Positions 52,594-61,604 are shown, counted from the stretch's first letter. The stretch: 64,000 nucleotides of DNA from Roseiarcus sp963835885 (GCA_963835885.1 CAWIHF010000026.1:430912-494911), one strand, 5' to 3'. Made by a program: numbers and translations. The notes: a model not told the origin generated them from the sequence alone.

Positions 52594-53541
52594 TTGAAGC
52601 CCGACCCGGCGGGCATGAGCAGGCTCGCCGCGGACGGCCTGCTCCTGATCACCGCATGCCTCTGGGGCGTGACCTTCGTCGCACAAAAGGACGTGGTCGG
52701 CGTATTGCCGCCGCTCGCCTTCGTCGCCGCCCGCTTCGCTGTTTCAGCGCTGGCGCTCGCGCCGCTCGCGCTCCTCGAACGGCGCGCTGCCCGGCGCAGG
52801 GCCGCCCCCGGCGCCATTCGGCTGGCGATGGCGATCGGCCTGTCGCTTTTTCTCGGAACCAGTCTCCAGCAGGCCGGGCTCGAGACGACGAGCGCAACCA
52901 ACGGCGGCTTTCTCACCGCCTGCTATGTCGTGCTGACGCCATTTGTGGTGTGGGCGCTGTCGGGGCCGCGACCGCGCGCGCTCGTGCTGGCGGCGAGCCT
53001 CGTCTCGCTTCTCGGCGCCTGGCTGCTCGCGACCGGCGGCGGACCGGCGCAGCCGCCGACGATCGGCGACGGCCTTGTCCTGATTGCGGACTTCGCCTGG
53101 GCGACTGGCATTGCGCTTACGCCGCTCTTCCTCCTTCGCGCGGCGAGGCCGCTGACCCTCGCTTTTGTCCAATATGCCGTCTGCGCCGCGCTCGCCGCGC
53201 TCTTTTCGCTGGCGCTCGAAACCGTCGAAACGCACGCTTTCGTCGATGCCGCGCCGGCAATCCTGTTCGCCGGCCTTGTCTCCGGCGCAGTCGCCTATAC
53301 GCTGCAGATCTTCGCCCAGCGCGCGACCCCGCCCGCCGAGGCGGCCCTGATCCTGTCTCTCGAAAGCGTGTTCGCAGCGCTTGCCGGGGCGGTCCTTTTC
53401 GGGGAGCGGCTGTCGCTCGTCGGCGCGGTCGGTTGCCTGCTCATCCTCGTCGGCGCCGTCGCGGTCGAAGCGGCGCCGGCGCTCGCGCGAGGGAGCGGGC
53501 GCGCGCTTCGCCAAATCAGACCATCCGCACGATCCGAATGA
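52594..53541 (+). CDS. EamA/DMT-superfamily permease
   Basis: 315 residues. TTG 52594 is favoured because GGAG lies 9 bases upstream; ATG 52615 is an alternative. Ten membrane helices in two EamA repeats: LLLITACLWGVTFVAQKDVVG opens the first, ISDFAWATGIALTPLFLL-like LIADFAWATGIALTPLFLLR opens the second, and RATPPAEAALILSLESVFAALAG is the typical last-repeat signature. Probably an exporter of metabolites or amino acids; substrate unknown. Its 3' end overlaps the convergent small membrane protein gene by 26 bases. Confidence 0.9.
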   Translation: MKPDPAGMSRLAADGLLLITACLWGVTFVAQKDVVGVLPPLAFVAARFAVSALALAPLALLERRAARRRAAPGAIRLAMAIGLSLFLGTSLQQAGLETTSATNGGFLTACYVVLTPFVVWALSGPRPRALVLAASLVSLLGAWLLATGGGPAQPPTIGDGLVLIADFAWATGIALTPLFLLRAARPLTLAFVQYAVCAALAALFSLALETVETHAFVDAAPAILFAGLVSGAVAYTLQIFAQRATPPAEAALILSLESVFAALAGAVLFGERLSLVGAVGCLLILVGAVAVEAAPALARGSGRALRQIRPSARSE

Positions 53542-53833
53542 TCCCCCGGACGATCGTCTCGAGGATCCATCCCGCGAGATAGGCAAGGGCGCAGCAGAAG
53601 GCCGCGGCGGCGACGACCCGAAGCGTCATGTCGCCGGAGAAATCGTAGCTGCCGCCGTTCAGCGCCCTCATGACGAGCGTGAAGGGCAGGGCGGCCAGAA
53701 CGAGCGGCAGGTCGGCGAACCAGGTCCCGGCGCGCCTGAGGTAGTCGAGATAGAGCGCCGCGAAGACGAGCGCGTAAATCCCCGCGAGCGCGAGGCCCGT
53801 CCAAGACCGGAGTCGGATCGGCCTCTGGCTCAC
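53516..53833 (-). CDS. small membrane protein downstream of the FAH-family gene
   Basis: 105 residues from GTG 53833; the GTGA overlaps the stop of the upstream gene, so translation is probably coupled. Three or four membrane segments: SWTGLALAGIYALVFAALYLDYL, WFADLPLVLAALPFTLVMRAL and LRVVAAAAFCCALAYLAGWILETIVRGIIRIV (split). No named family. Similar small proteins with the ALPFTLVM and RAL core occur in relatives, by impression only. Confidence 0.7.
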   Translation of the reverse strand: MSQRPIRLRSWTGLALAGIYALVFAALYLDYLRRAGTWFADLPLVLAALPFTLVMRALNGGSYDFSGDMTLRVVAAAAFCCALAYLAGWILETIVRGIIRIVRMV

Positions 53834-54681
53834 TCGGCCTTGTAGGCGACGACCTGCTGCGCCTGGCGGCCGAGCCCCGCAATGCCGAGCGACACGGTGT
53901 CGCCCGGCTTCAGGAAGCGCGGCGGCTTCTTGCCCATGCCGACTCCCGGCGGCGTGCCGGTCGTGATGACGTCGCCGGGTTCGAGGATCATGAACTGCGA
54001 GACGTAGGAGACGAGCGTTTTGACGCCGAACACCATGGTCGCCGTCGAGCCGCTCTGCATCCGCTCGCCGTTGACGTCGAGCCACATGTCGAGCTTCTGC
54101 GGGTCCTCGATCTCGTCCGGCGTGACCAGCCATGGACCGAGCGGACCGAAGGTCGGGCAGCCCTTGCCCTTCATCCACTGGCCGGACCGCTCGATCTGGA
54201 ACTCGCGCTCCGACACGTCGTTGCAGACGCAATATCCCGCCACGTGGCGAAGCGCCTCGGCTTCGCTGACGTAACTCGCCCGCGTTCCGATCACAATCGC
54301 GAGCTCGACCTCCCAATCGGTCTTCTTCGAGCCTTTCGGAACCATGATGTCGTCGTTGGGCCCGACGATGCAGGAGGGCGCCTTGTTGAACAGAATCGGC
54401 TCCTTCGGCACCGCTTGGCCCAATTCGGCGGCGTGGTCGGCATAGTTGAGACCGATGGCGATGAAGTTGCCGACGTTCGCGACGCAGGGGCCGATTCTCG
54501 GCGTCCCGCGCACGGCCGGCAGCGATTTGGGCTTGAGCCTGGCCAGCCGGGCGAGCGCCCGGGGGTCGAGCGTACCGGCGTCGATGTCGACGACGACCTC
54601 GCTGAGGTCGCGCAGTTTGCCGGCAGGATCAATCAGCCCTGGTTTCTCCTTGCCGCTCCGGCCATATCGTACGAGCTTCAT
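53830..54681 (-). CDS. fumarylacetoacetate hydrolase (FAH) family protein
   Basis: 283 residues. The N-terminal part MKLVRYGRSGKEKPGLIDPAG is the usual cap; the catalytic barrel contains AIGLNYADHAAELG, ILFNKAPSCIVGPND, DWEVELAIVIGTRASYVSEAEAL with the metal-binding Glu residues, GYCVCNDVSEREFQIER, and DVITTGTPPGVGMGKKPPRFLKPGD. Family members include 2-keto-4-pentenoate hydratase-like and acylpyruvate hydrolases; the exact substrate is not readable. Close to ureidoglycolate-lyase-annotated homologues in form. Confidence 0.92.
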   Translation of the reverse strand: MKLVRYGRSGKEKPGLIDPAGKLRDLSEVVVDIDAGTLDPRALARLARLKPKSLPAVRGTPRIGPCVANVGNFIAIGLNYADHAAELGQAVPKEPILFNKAPSCIVGPNDDIMVPKGSKKTDWEVELAIVIGTRASYVSEAEALRHVAGYCVCNDVSEREFQIERSGQWMKGKGCPTFGPLGPWLVTPDEIEDPQKLDMWLDVNGERMQSGSTATMVFGVKTLVSYVSQFMILEPGDVITTGTPPGVGMGKKPPRFLKPGDTVSLGIAGLGRQAQQVVAYKAE

Positions 54682-55043
54682 CGTCCCTCCCGCCTTCCAA
54701 GTCAGCCGCCTTCAGGCGAACCGCAATCGACTGTTACCAAGACGCGACAAGCGACGAAACATCAATCGTCGATGAGCGTCTTTTCAGTCTGTCCTCGACA
54801 CGCAGATTTGATTTCCGGGGGCTATGGATTTTTTACCCGAGTACCCTCAAATAGTCGTGATTGCATCGCTAGAAGCCGCCAAGCGCCGATCAGGGACATG
54901 GGCCGCCAGGCTCCTGTTCCTTGTGAAGAGCCCAGATTTGGGGCTTGAAGGCAGTTTTCGGATGATGTCTTGTCAACGACAGGCGCCCGTGCACGAGCGC
55001 AATCCATGTCTGTCAACGCCCGCGTAAAGAAAAGAGCGTAAAA
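54682..55043. other. intergenic stretch with a short direct repeat
   Basis: 362 bases between the divergent FAH-family and NYN genes, AT-richer than the neighbours. ATGTCTTGTCAACG (54965-54978) and ATGTCTGTCAACG (55006-55018) are near-identical direct repeats 41 bases apart. A weak stem AGCCC/GGGCT encloses AGATTTG at 54929-54945. No gene or known RNA is recognised; an RNA gene cannot be excluded. Confidence 0.4.
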
Positions 55044-55650
55044 ATGTCAGCTCCCGAACGTATCGCACTGTTTATTGATGGCGCCAACTTATATGCAAGC
55101 GCGAAGGCTCTTGGTTTCGATATCGACTACAAGCGCCTGCTCAAGGAATTCCAGGCCAAAGGACGCCTGATTCGAGCCTTCTACTATACCGCCCTGGTCG
55201 ACGATCAGGAATATTCGTCCATCCGTCCTCTGGTCGATTGGCTTGATTACAACGGCTATGCCGTCGTGACGAAGCCGACCAAGGAGTTCGTCGATTCGAC
55301 CGGGCGCCGGAAAGTCAAAGGCAACATGGACATCGAGCTCGCGGTCAACGCCATGGAGATGGCGGACCATCTCGACCTCATGGTGCTCTTCTCCGGCGAC
55401 GGCGACTTCCGGTCGCTGGTCGAGTCGATTCAGCGCAAGGGCGTGCGGGTCGCGGTCGTCTCGACGATCTCGACGCAGCCGCCGATGGTCGCCGACGAAT
55501 TGCGCCGCCAGGCGGACGAATTCGTCGACCTGGCGCAGCTCATGACCGCGCATCGGGCGCGATCCTGGCGAGCGGCCGGTCCGCGCCGACAATCATCGTC
55601 GGCATTTCGGGCCGGCGCCGCAGGCGGTCGAAGAGCCGGTTCGCGAATAA
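55044..55650 (+). CDS. NYN-domain (LabA/DUF88) protein, one frameshift near the C-terminus
   Basis: Starts RIALFIDGANLYASAKALGFDIDY, the NYN nuclease-like N-terminus with its Asp, followed by KGNMDIELAVNAMEMADHLDLMVLFSGDGDF (split) and VVSTISTQPPMVADELRRQADEFVDLAQL. The metal-site acidic residues are all present. Past residue 170 the frame becomes Arg/Ser noise, but dropping one base in GCGC at 55548-55551 gives IGRDPGERPVRADNHRRHF and a stop at 55648-55650, total 201 residues, as in relatives. NYN/LabA proteins are putative RNases. Confidence 0.88.
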
Positions 55651-55669
55651 GGGTCCGTGGCGGGGTCCG

Positions 55670-56317
55670 ATGGCGTTCGACGTCAGTCCGCCGCGCGACT
55701 GCGCGGCGTGTCCGCGTCTCGCCGATTACCGGGCCGCCAATCGCTGCCTCTATCCCGAATGGTCGAATGCGCCGGTCGCTTCGTTCGGCGAGGCGGGCGC
55801 GCGCCTGATGATCGTCGGCCTCGCGCCGGGCCTGCGCGGAGCCAACCGGACCGGCCGTCCGTTCACCGGCGACTTCGCCGGCGACCTCCTCTACGAAACG
55901 CTGATCCGGTTCGGCTTTGCGGCGGGCGTCTACGACCGGCGACCCGACGACGGACTCGAACTCGTCGATTGCGCCATCGTCAACGCCGTGCGCTGCGCGC
56001 CGCCGCAAAACAAGCCGACGCCCAAGGAGATTGCCGCCTGTCGCGCCTATCTGTCGCAGTCGATCGGCGCGCTCGCCAATCTCAAGATCGTCCTGGCGCT
56101 CGGACGGGTGGCGCACGAGAGCGTGCTGCGCGCATTCGGAGCGCGGGTCGCCGAGTTCCCCTTCGCGCATGGGGCGCGCCATGCGATGAAGGCGCAAGGG
56201 CCGAGCCTATTCGACAGCTATCATTGCTCGCGCTACAACACGAACACGGGCGTGCTCACCGAAGCGATGTTCCGGGACGTTTTCGCCTCGATCCGCGCCG
56301 AGCTCGAGCGCTCCTGA
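55670..56317 (+). CDS. uracil-DNA glycosylase, family 5 (UDGb) type
   Basis: 215 residues from ATG 55670. The Fe-S Cys pair is in RDCAACPRLADYR, and the family-5 active site reads IVGLAPGLRGANRTGRPFTGDFAGDLLY, lacking the usual Asp/Asn of families 1 and 4. Later motifs are CAIVNAVRCAPPQNKPTPKEI and SYHCSRYNTNTGVLTEAMF. It removes uracil and hypoxanthine from DNA. It lies 19 bases after the repaired end of the NYN gene, which supports that repair and suggests an operon. Confidence 0.92.
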   Translation: MAFDVSPPRDCAACPRLADYRAANRCLYPEWSNAPVASFGEAGARLMIVGLAPGLRGANRTGRPFTGDFAGDLLYETLIRFGFAAGVYDRRPDDGLELVDCAIVNAVRCAPPQNKPTPKEIAACRAYLSQSIGALANLKIVLALGRVAHESVLRAFGARVAEFPFAHGARHAMKAQGPSLFDSYHCSRYNTNTGVLTEAMFRDVFASIRAELERS

Positions 56318-56357
56318 GCGCTGAGTGACGCGTGATCATTGCGACAAGGGGGGCGAC

Positions 56358-57365
56358 GTGGACGCATTGGTGTTCGGCACAGTCGGCGGCGCTCAGGCCT
56401 ACGAGGTCGTCATCGCCTCCAGGGCGGGAGCGAGCGCGAAAATCCTGACCTGGGGCGCGGTCATCCGCGATCTCGTCGTGCCGACCGCCAAGGGGCCGCA
56501 AAGCGTGACGCTCGGCCTCAATACTCTCGAGGACTATATCGCCCATTCGCCGCATTTCGGCGCGGTCGCCGGACGCTTCGCCAACCGGATCGCCAACGGC
56601 CGATTCACCCTCGACGGCCTCGAATACGTGCTCGATCGGAAACCGGGCCAGAAGCACACGCTGCACGGCGGGCCAAAAGCCTTCGGCGAGCGCCTCTGGA
56701 AGCTCGGCGCCTTCGACGGCTCGTCCGTTTCGATGACGCTCGCGTCGCCGGACGGCGAGGCTGGCTTCCCCGGCGCGCTGACGGCGACCTGCGTCTATCG
56801 CATGATCGAGCCGGCGACCTTGAGGGTCGAGCTCTCGGCGGTCACCAATAAGCCGACAATCGTCAATCTGACCCAGCACGCCTACTTCAACCTGGACGGG
56901 TCGACCGATATTCTCGATCACGAAGTCACGCTATTTTCCGACTTTTACACGCCCGCCAACGATGAGCTCATTCCGACCGGCGAGATTCGTTCGGTTGCCG
57001 GAACGCCCTATGATTTCCGGGTCGAGCGCCCGGTGCGCCACTCGAGCGGAACGACCTATGACACGAATTTCGTCGCCGCCTTGCGACCGGGCCCCGACGG
57101 TCTCGCGCCGATCGCGCGCGTCCGTTCGCCCCTGAACGGGTTGACCCTGTCGCTCCACAGTACGGAGCCTGGCGTCCAACTCTATGACGCCGCCAAGCTC
57201 AATTGCCCGGTTCCGGGTCTGCATGGCGCGCGCTACGGGGCGCACGCCGGTCTTTGCCTCGAGCCGCAAGCCTTTCCCGACTCTCCGAACCGCCGCCATT
57301 TCACCGACTGCGTCCTGCGGCCCGGCTCACACTATCGACACGTGAGCGAATTCCGCTTCGCCTGA
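56358..57365 (+). CDS. galM: aldose 1-epimerase (galactose mutarotase)
   Basis: 335 residues from GTG 56358, behind AAGGGGGG; an earlier GTG at 56325 is less likely. Motifs: ILTWGAVIRDLVVP, FGAVAGRFANRIANGRFTLDG, HTLHGGPKAFGERLWKL, the catalytic His in NLTQHAYFNLDG and the catalytic Glu in GLCLEPQAFPDSPN. It interconverts the anomers of free hexoses. It is convergent with rplI. Confidence 0.93.
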   Translation: MDALVFGTVGGAQAYEVVIASRAGASAKILTWGAVIRDLVVPTAKGPQSVTLGLNTLEDYIAHSPHFGAVAGRFANRIANGRFTLDGLEYVLDRKPGQKHTLHGGPKAFGERLWKLGAFDGSSVSMTLASPDGEAGFPGALTATCVYRMIEPATLRVELSAVTNKPTIVNLTQHAYFNLDGSTDILDHEVTLFSDFYTPANDELIPTGEIRSVAGTPYDFRVERPVRHSSGTTYDTNFVAALRPGPDGLAPIARVRSPLNGLTLSLHSTEPGVQLYDAAKLNCPVPGLHGARYGAHAGLCLEPQAFPDSPNRRHFTDCVLRPGSHYRHVSEFRFA

Positions 57366-57382
57366 GCGCCGGCGCGCCGCTA

Positions 57383-57958
57383 CTACTCGCGGCCCAGGCT
57401 TTCGCCCGGGCCAGCTTCGGCCAGCGCACGGCCGACTTCGAGGCCGAGATCGTCCATCGAGGTCTGCTCGCGGACCGTGAGGTCCTCTCCCTTCGCCTGG
57501 CGCTCGGCCTGCTCGGGCGAACGGGCGACGTTGACCGTGACCTTCGCTTCCACTTCCGGATGCAGATGGACCGGCACGGAATGCAGGCCGAGGGCCTTGA
57601 TCGGATGCTGGATCGCGACGTGGCCGCGTTGCACCGGATGCCCCGCCGCGGTCAACGCCTCGGCGATGTCCCGCGCCGAGACCGACCCGTAAAGCTGCCC
57701 CGTCTCGCCCGCCTGTCGGATGATCACGACGGTCGCCCCGTCCACCTTGGACGAGACCTCGTTGGCGCTGCGCTTGAGCTCGTGGTTGCGCGCTTCGAGG
57801 TCGGCGCGCTGCGCCTCGAACTTCTTCTTGTTGGCCTCGGTCGCGCGCAAAGCCTTGCCGCGCGGCAGAAGGAAGTTGCGGGCGTAACCGTCCTTGACGC
57901 GGACCGTTTCGCCCATATGGCCAAGCTTGGCGATGCGTTCGAGCAGAATGATATCCAT
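57383..57958 (-). CDS. rplI: 50S ribosomal protein L9
   Basis: 191 residues. N-terminal rRNA-binding domain MDIILLERIAKLGHMGETVRVKDGYARNFLLPRGKAL (split), central helix EVSSKVDGATVVI region, and C-terminal domain YGSVSARDIAEALTAAGH and LHPEVEAKVTVNVARSPEQAERQ. The acidic C-terminal tail of about 45 residues is typical for alphaproteobacteria. Last gene of the rpsF-rpsR-DUF2232-rplI cluster. Confidence 0.97.
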   Translation of the reverse strand: MDIILLERIAKLGHMGETVRVKDGYARNFLLPRGKALRATEANKKKFEAQRADLEARNHELKRSANEVSSKVDGATVVIIRQAGETGQLYGSVSARDIAEALTAAGHPVQRGHVAIQHPIKALGLHSVPVHLHPEVEAKVTVNVARSPEQAERQAKGEDLTVREQTSMDDLGLEVGRALAEAGPGESLGRE

Positions 57959-57967
57959 GATGCGCTC

Positions 57968-58945
57968 CTATCGATGACTTGTCGGTTTCGGCGAGGGAAG
58001 GAAAGACGCGCGGGCGCGCAGCCTGGCGAAAGCGTCGATGATGCCGAGCGCCGCGAGGACGGGAAGCGTGTACTTGGCCCGCAGCACGCAACAGGCGTAC
58101 AGCGCGATAAGCATCACGACTCTCAGTTTGAGACCGCGCGACAGGGCATGCGCGACAGCGAGGCCCTGCAGGACGAAAGCCGCGCCGAGCCCGCCGGCGC
58201 CGATCGAGAAATATTGCGAGACGGGAGAGGGCAGGGCGTAGGCGCCGGCCGCGCAGCCGATCGCGACGATTTCGAGCGGCCACGGCAGTCGAAGCGAAGT
58301 CGGCAGATCGGGCCATGACCTTTGCAGCCGATGCGACAATTGAGTCGAGCGCGCCGCTGCGTAGAGATTGATGGCGAGCATGAGGAGGGTCGAGGCCGCG
58401 ATCGCGGCCGGGCCGAGGCGGACAAGCGTCTCGGCGAACACCCGCGCCTCAACCCCGTCCGTCGAGTCGAAGGCGTCGCTCGCCAGCGCGGTGAGCGCCG
58501 CCACAGCCTGCTTCGCCCCCTCGACGTAGCTGCCGTAATAGAGGATGACCGCCGTCAGCACGGCCCAGGCGCCGACCATGCCGATCGCCGCGGCGAGCGT
58601 GACGATCGAACCGACCGGCGCGAACGTCTGGCCCGAGGACAACCTTGCCGGGAGGTAGCGAGCCAGGGGCGCGATGGCGAATGCGGCCAGCATCCAGGCG
58701 GGAGCCGCGACAGACGCCGCGTACATGAGGCCCGTCAGCGGTTCGGCGAGGAGGGTCAGGCCGGCGACCGACACGGCCGCCGAGATTGCGCCGGCGTCGA
58801 CGCCCCAGCCCATGGTCGCGATCATGATCGGAAGCGGCGCGAGATAGGCGAGCGTCATGGCGAGCGGGCTCGTCTGCGCGCTGACGGCGAACAGAAAGGC
58901 CGCGGCGCACCCGGCGCCGATCGCGATGACGAATCGATGGATCAT
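57968..58945 (-). CDS. DUF2232 polytopic membrane protein
   Basis: 325 residues from ATG 58945 (MIHRFVIAIGAG). About eight membrane helices; the typical DUF2232 features are MTLAYLAPLPIMIATMGWGVDAG near the start and VSQYFSIGAGGLGAAFVLQGLAVAHALSRG towards the end. The family is predicted to be an integral membrane protein of unknown role and in alphaproteobacteria is regularly encoded between rpsR and rplI, as here. Stop lies 9 bases before rplI. Confidence 0.9.
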   Translation of the reverse strand: MIHRFVIAIGAGCAAAFLFAVSAQTSPLAMTLAYLAPLPIMIATMGWGVDAGAISAAVSVAGLTLLAEPLTGLMYAASVAAPAWMLAAFAIAPLARYLPARLSSGQTFAPVGSIVTLAAAIGMVGAWAVLTAVILYYGSYVEGAKQAVAALTALASDAFDSTDGVEARVFAETLVRLGPAAIAASTLLMLAINLYAAARSTQLSHRLQRSWPDLPTSLRLPWPLEIVAIGCAAGAYALPSPVSQYFSIGAGGLGAAFVLQGLAVAHALSRGLKLRVVMLIALYACCVLRAKYTLPVLAALGIIDAFARLRARASFLPSPKPTSHR

Positions 58946-59043
58946 GCGCTGTCCCGCTTGGCTCGCGGTTAGAAGGCGGAAGCCGTCTTCAACTTCCGCC
59001 GCGGACCGCAACCGGACGCGGCGGATCGTCTGCTAAAGGAGCG

Positions 59044-59280
59044 TCAGCGGATCACGTAGGGCAGCAGCCCGAGGAAGCGGGCGCGCTTGATCGCCTGGGC
59101 GAGCTCCCGTTGCTTGCCGGCGCTGACCGCGGTGATTCTGGACGGCACGATCTTGCCGCGCTCGGAGATGTAGCGCGACAGAAGGCGCGTATCCTTGTAG
59201 TCGATCTTCGGCGCATTGGCGCCGGAGAACGGGCAGGACTTGCGGCGGCGAAAGAAGGGGCGGCGGGGCGCGCCGGGCAT
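59044..59280 (-). CDS. rpsR: 30S ribosomal protein S18
   Basis: 78 residues: RRPFFRRRKSCPFSGANAPKIDYKD, then LLSRYISERGKIVPSRITAVS and KQRELAQAIKRARFLGLLPYV, all classic S18. Its start shares one base with the rpsF stop (TGATG on the minus strand). Confidence 0.98.
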   Translation of the reverse strand: MPGAPRRPFFRRRKSCPFSGANAPKIDYKDTRLLSRYISERGKIVPSRITAVSAGKQRELAQAIKRARFLGLLPYVIR

Positions 59281-59720
59281 CAGCTTGCTCCAACGTTCAT
59301 GTCATCGCGCGGGCGGCGGGGAGGGCGGTCCGGACGATCGCCGCGATCCCGGTCGCCGCGCGGCCCGCGGGGGCCGCGGTCGTCCCGATCGGCGTCGTCG
59401 CGCTTGCGCAGCATCGCCGAGGGGCCAGCCTCATGCTCGTCGACGCGAATGGTGAGGAAGCGAAGCACATCCTCGTTGATGCTCAAGGTGCGCTCGAGCT
59501 CGACGACCGCATCGGACGGCGCGGCGATGTTCAGCAGGGTGAAATGCGCCTTGCGGTTCTTCTTGATGCGGAACGCCAGCGACTTCAGCCCCCATGGCTC
59601 GACCTTGGTGACGGCGCCGCCGAGGGAGGCGATTTTCGATTTGATCTGTTCCGTCAGCGCTTCGACCTGCTGCTGCGTGACGTCCTGGCGCGCCAGGTAG
59701 ATGTGCTCGTAGAGAGCCAT
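59280..59720 (-). CDS. rpsF: 30S ribosomal protein S6
   Basis: 146 residues: MALYEHIYLARQDVTQQQVEAL, GGAVTKVEPWGLKSLAFRIKKNRKAHF (split) and ERTLSINEDVLRFLTIRVDE match S6. The C-terminal 35 residues are an Arg/Asp/Gly-rich tail (DDADRDDRGPRGPRGD), common in alphaproteobacterial S6. S6 binds S18 on the 30S platform; the two genes overlap by one base. Confidence 0.97.
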   Translation of the reverse strand: MALYEHIYLARQDVTQQQVEALTEQIKSKIASLGGAVTKVEPWGLKSLAFRIKKNRKAHFTLLNIAAPSDAVVELERTLSINEDVLRFLTIRVDEHEAGPSAMLRKRDDADRDDRGPRGPRGDRDRGDRPDRPPRRPRDDMNVGAS

Positions 59721-60033
59721 TTGCTGCCTTTCCGTTCATTCCGTCTGCGTCCTGCGCGGAGCCCTTCGAGCCCGGAGAAAGGCTCGAACCGGATCGTTCG
59801 AAGGCGGGAACACGGGAAGCCGGACCTGGGTCCTACCGCCCGCCGATCGGCGCGCGGTCTTCCGTTCAGCCCCCGGCGGGACGCAATGAGTGGGGCTCAC
59901 ATACAGAGAGATCGCGTCCGCCGCAAGGCGAATCCGCAAGCTTTTCTCCTCGAGGCCTGACAGGAACAAGGGCATCGGCGGGGCGTTGGCCCATCGGGCG
60001 GCTCACCCCGCAAAAAACCAGGAGACTTTCTCA
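59721..60033. other. divergent promoter region of rpsF and the DUF892 gene
   Basis: 313 bases, no gene. It should hold the rpsF-cluster promoter on the minus strand and that of the ferritin-like gene on the plus strand; no box is clear. An ATG-free open frame runs into the DUF892 gene but is not conserved in style. Confidence 0.4.
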
Positions 60034-60350
60034 ATGGGTCTTTTTTCAAAGGACATCAAGACAATGGACGACTTGTTCGTCCATCAGCTGCAGGACATCT
60101 ATTACGCGGAGAAACGCATCGTCAGCGCCCTGCCGGACATGATCAGCAAGGCGACTTCGGCGCAGCTGCGCGCGGCGTTCGAGTTGCATCTCGGCGAGAC
60201 CCGAAATCACGTCCGCCGCCTCGAGCAGGTGTTTCAAATGCACGGCTCGCAGCCGACCAGCGCGACCTGTCCGGCGATCGACGGAATCATCGAAGAGGCG
60301 AACGACGTCGCCGGCGACGTCGCCGACAAGAACGTACTGGACGCGGCGCT
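60034..60350 (+). CDS. DUF892 (YciE/YciF) ferritin-like protein, cut at a sequence junction
   Basis: ATG 60034 follows CAGGAG. The first 100 codons are a normal start of the DUF892 family: MDDLFVHQLQDIYYAEKRIVSALP, ATSAQLRAAFELHLGETRNHV and RRLEQVFQMHG, then DVADKNVLDAAL. In relatives the next text is an IAAAQAVEHYEIxxY helix that completes the ferritin-like bundle with an iron-ligand Glu. Here it changes abruptly to NSVAWCAWAWRAGKL and a membrane protein of foreign style. So the gene is 3'-truncated by the junction near 60,345-60,360 and the long in-frame extension is an artefact. Family role: stress-related diiron-like proteins. Confidence 0.85.
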
Positions 60351-60362
60351 CAATTCCGTCGC
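60345..60362. other. junction between two genomes (probable chimera)
   Basis: Left of it, codon use and genes are alphaproteobacterial; right of it, GCG/CGC-dominated sequence with very few A or T at third positions and a broken reading frame every few hundred bases. No repeat, tRNA or integrase marks the join. Confidence 0.75.
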
Positions 60363-61604
60363 GTGGTGCGCGTGGGCGTGGCGCGCCGGCAAGCTGCGGC
60401 CGTGGATGGTCGCCGGCACGGTCGGGCTCGCCGCGGGGTTCGCGGCGCTCGTCGTCGCGCCGGGGCAGACGGTGCGCTACGCGGGCGTGCCGACGCAGAA
60501 CGCGCCGCTGCACCTGCTCGCGATGCGCGGGCTCGACGTGCTGCACATCGTCGGCAACTTCCTCGTCGAGGTCGCGCCCGCGGCGGCCGCCGCGATCGCG
60601 GTCGCGCTGTGGCAGCTCGTGCGGCGGCCGGAGCGGCTCGCCGCGCTCGACCGCGCGTTCGCGTGGCGCGTCGCGTGCCCGCTGGCGGCGGCGATGTCGA
60701 TTGTCGCGACGCTGTTCGCGTCGCCGGTGATCGAGGACCGCGTGATGTTCGCGTCGGCGCTGCTCGTCGTGATCGCGCTGGCGGTCTTGCTCGACGTTGT
60801 GCCGGCGCGCACGATCGCGGCGGGCGCGGCGGTGGTGATCGTGGTGCACGTCGCGCTGTTCGCGTGGACGTACCGCGACGTCGCCGAGCGCACCGGCGAC
60901 CGCGAGGCCGCGCTGCTTGGCCGCGCCCGCGCACGGCACGCTCGAGGTGCCGGTGACGACGATGTCGCGCGGCCACTGGGAGTACGGCGAGGACTTCACG
61001 TTCGCGTACATGCGCGAGTACGTCGCGCACCACGTCTACGGGCTCGCCGCGATCGACCTCGCCGACGCGCCCGCGTGGTCGCAGCCGCGGCCGCCCGAGA
61101 CGATCCGCATCGACGCCACGTTCGATCCGCCGATCGCGCTGGCGGCGGCGGTGGCTCGACTTCGCGCTCGCGCACGACGTGCCGGCGCAGTGGCAGTGGG
61201 TGCTGCGCGAGCTGCGCGAGAGCTGGGCCGCGCTGTCGGGCGTGCCCGGCCACGCGCTCGCGGGAGATCGACGCGGTGGTCGAGCCGCCGCAACCGCTGC
61301 CGGTCGCGCTGCCGATTCTGATCCGCGAAGTGGACGCCGCGCGGCTGGCAGCTGCCGGCGTCGTCGCAGCGCAACGACGCGCTCGCGTGGCCGATGCTCG
61401 TCATCGACACGCGCCACCTCCCGGACAGCCTCGCCGAGGGGCCGCGCACGGCGTACGTGCAGGCGTGCGGCACGACGACGACCGCGCCGATCGAGGTCGC
61501 CGGCGACGAACTCCCACGTCCCGCTGCGCTATCACTGCGTCGGCAACCACTCGGTGTTCGTGTGCGGCGAGCGCGCGTGCTGGCTCGCGTGGCGGTTCTG
61601 GTGA
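60363..61604 (+). pseudogene. polytopic membrane protein, 5'-truncated and frame-broken (foreign tail)
   Basis: Reading across frames gives one protein: hydrophobic segments RPWMVAGTVGLAAGFAALVVAPG, VLHIVGNFLVEVAPAAAAAIAVALW (split) and MFASALLVVIALAVLLDVVP, then a soluble part LEVPVTTMSRGHWEYGEDFTFAYMREYVAHHVYGL (split), then WVLRELRESWAALSGVPGH, MLVIDTRHLPDSLAEGP and HVPLRYHCVGNHSVFVCG to the stop at 61604. At least five frame changes are needed (near 60,925, 61,150, 61,260, 61,335 and 61,510). The APGxxxR plus YREYxxxxYGL-like style recalls DUF6056-type myxobacterial proteins, which is a weak guess. Start is lost at the junction. Confidence 0.5.

Noticed and set aside
59890..60033. Earlier start for the DUF892 gene
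   Set aside because: ATG 60034 has a good ribosome binding site and begins the conserved family text; the upstream part is unconserved.
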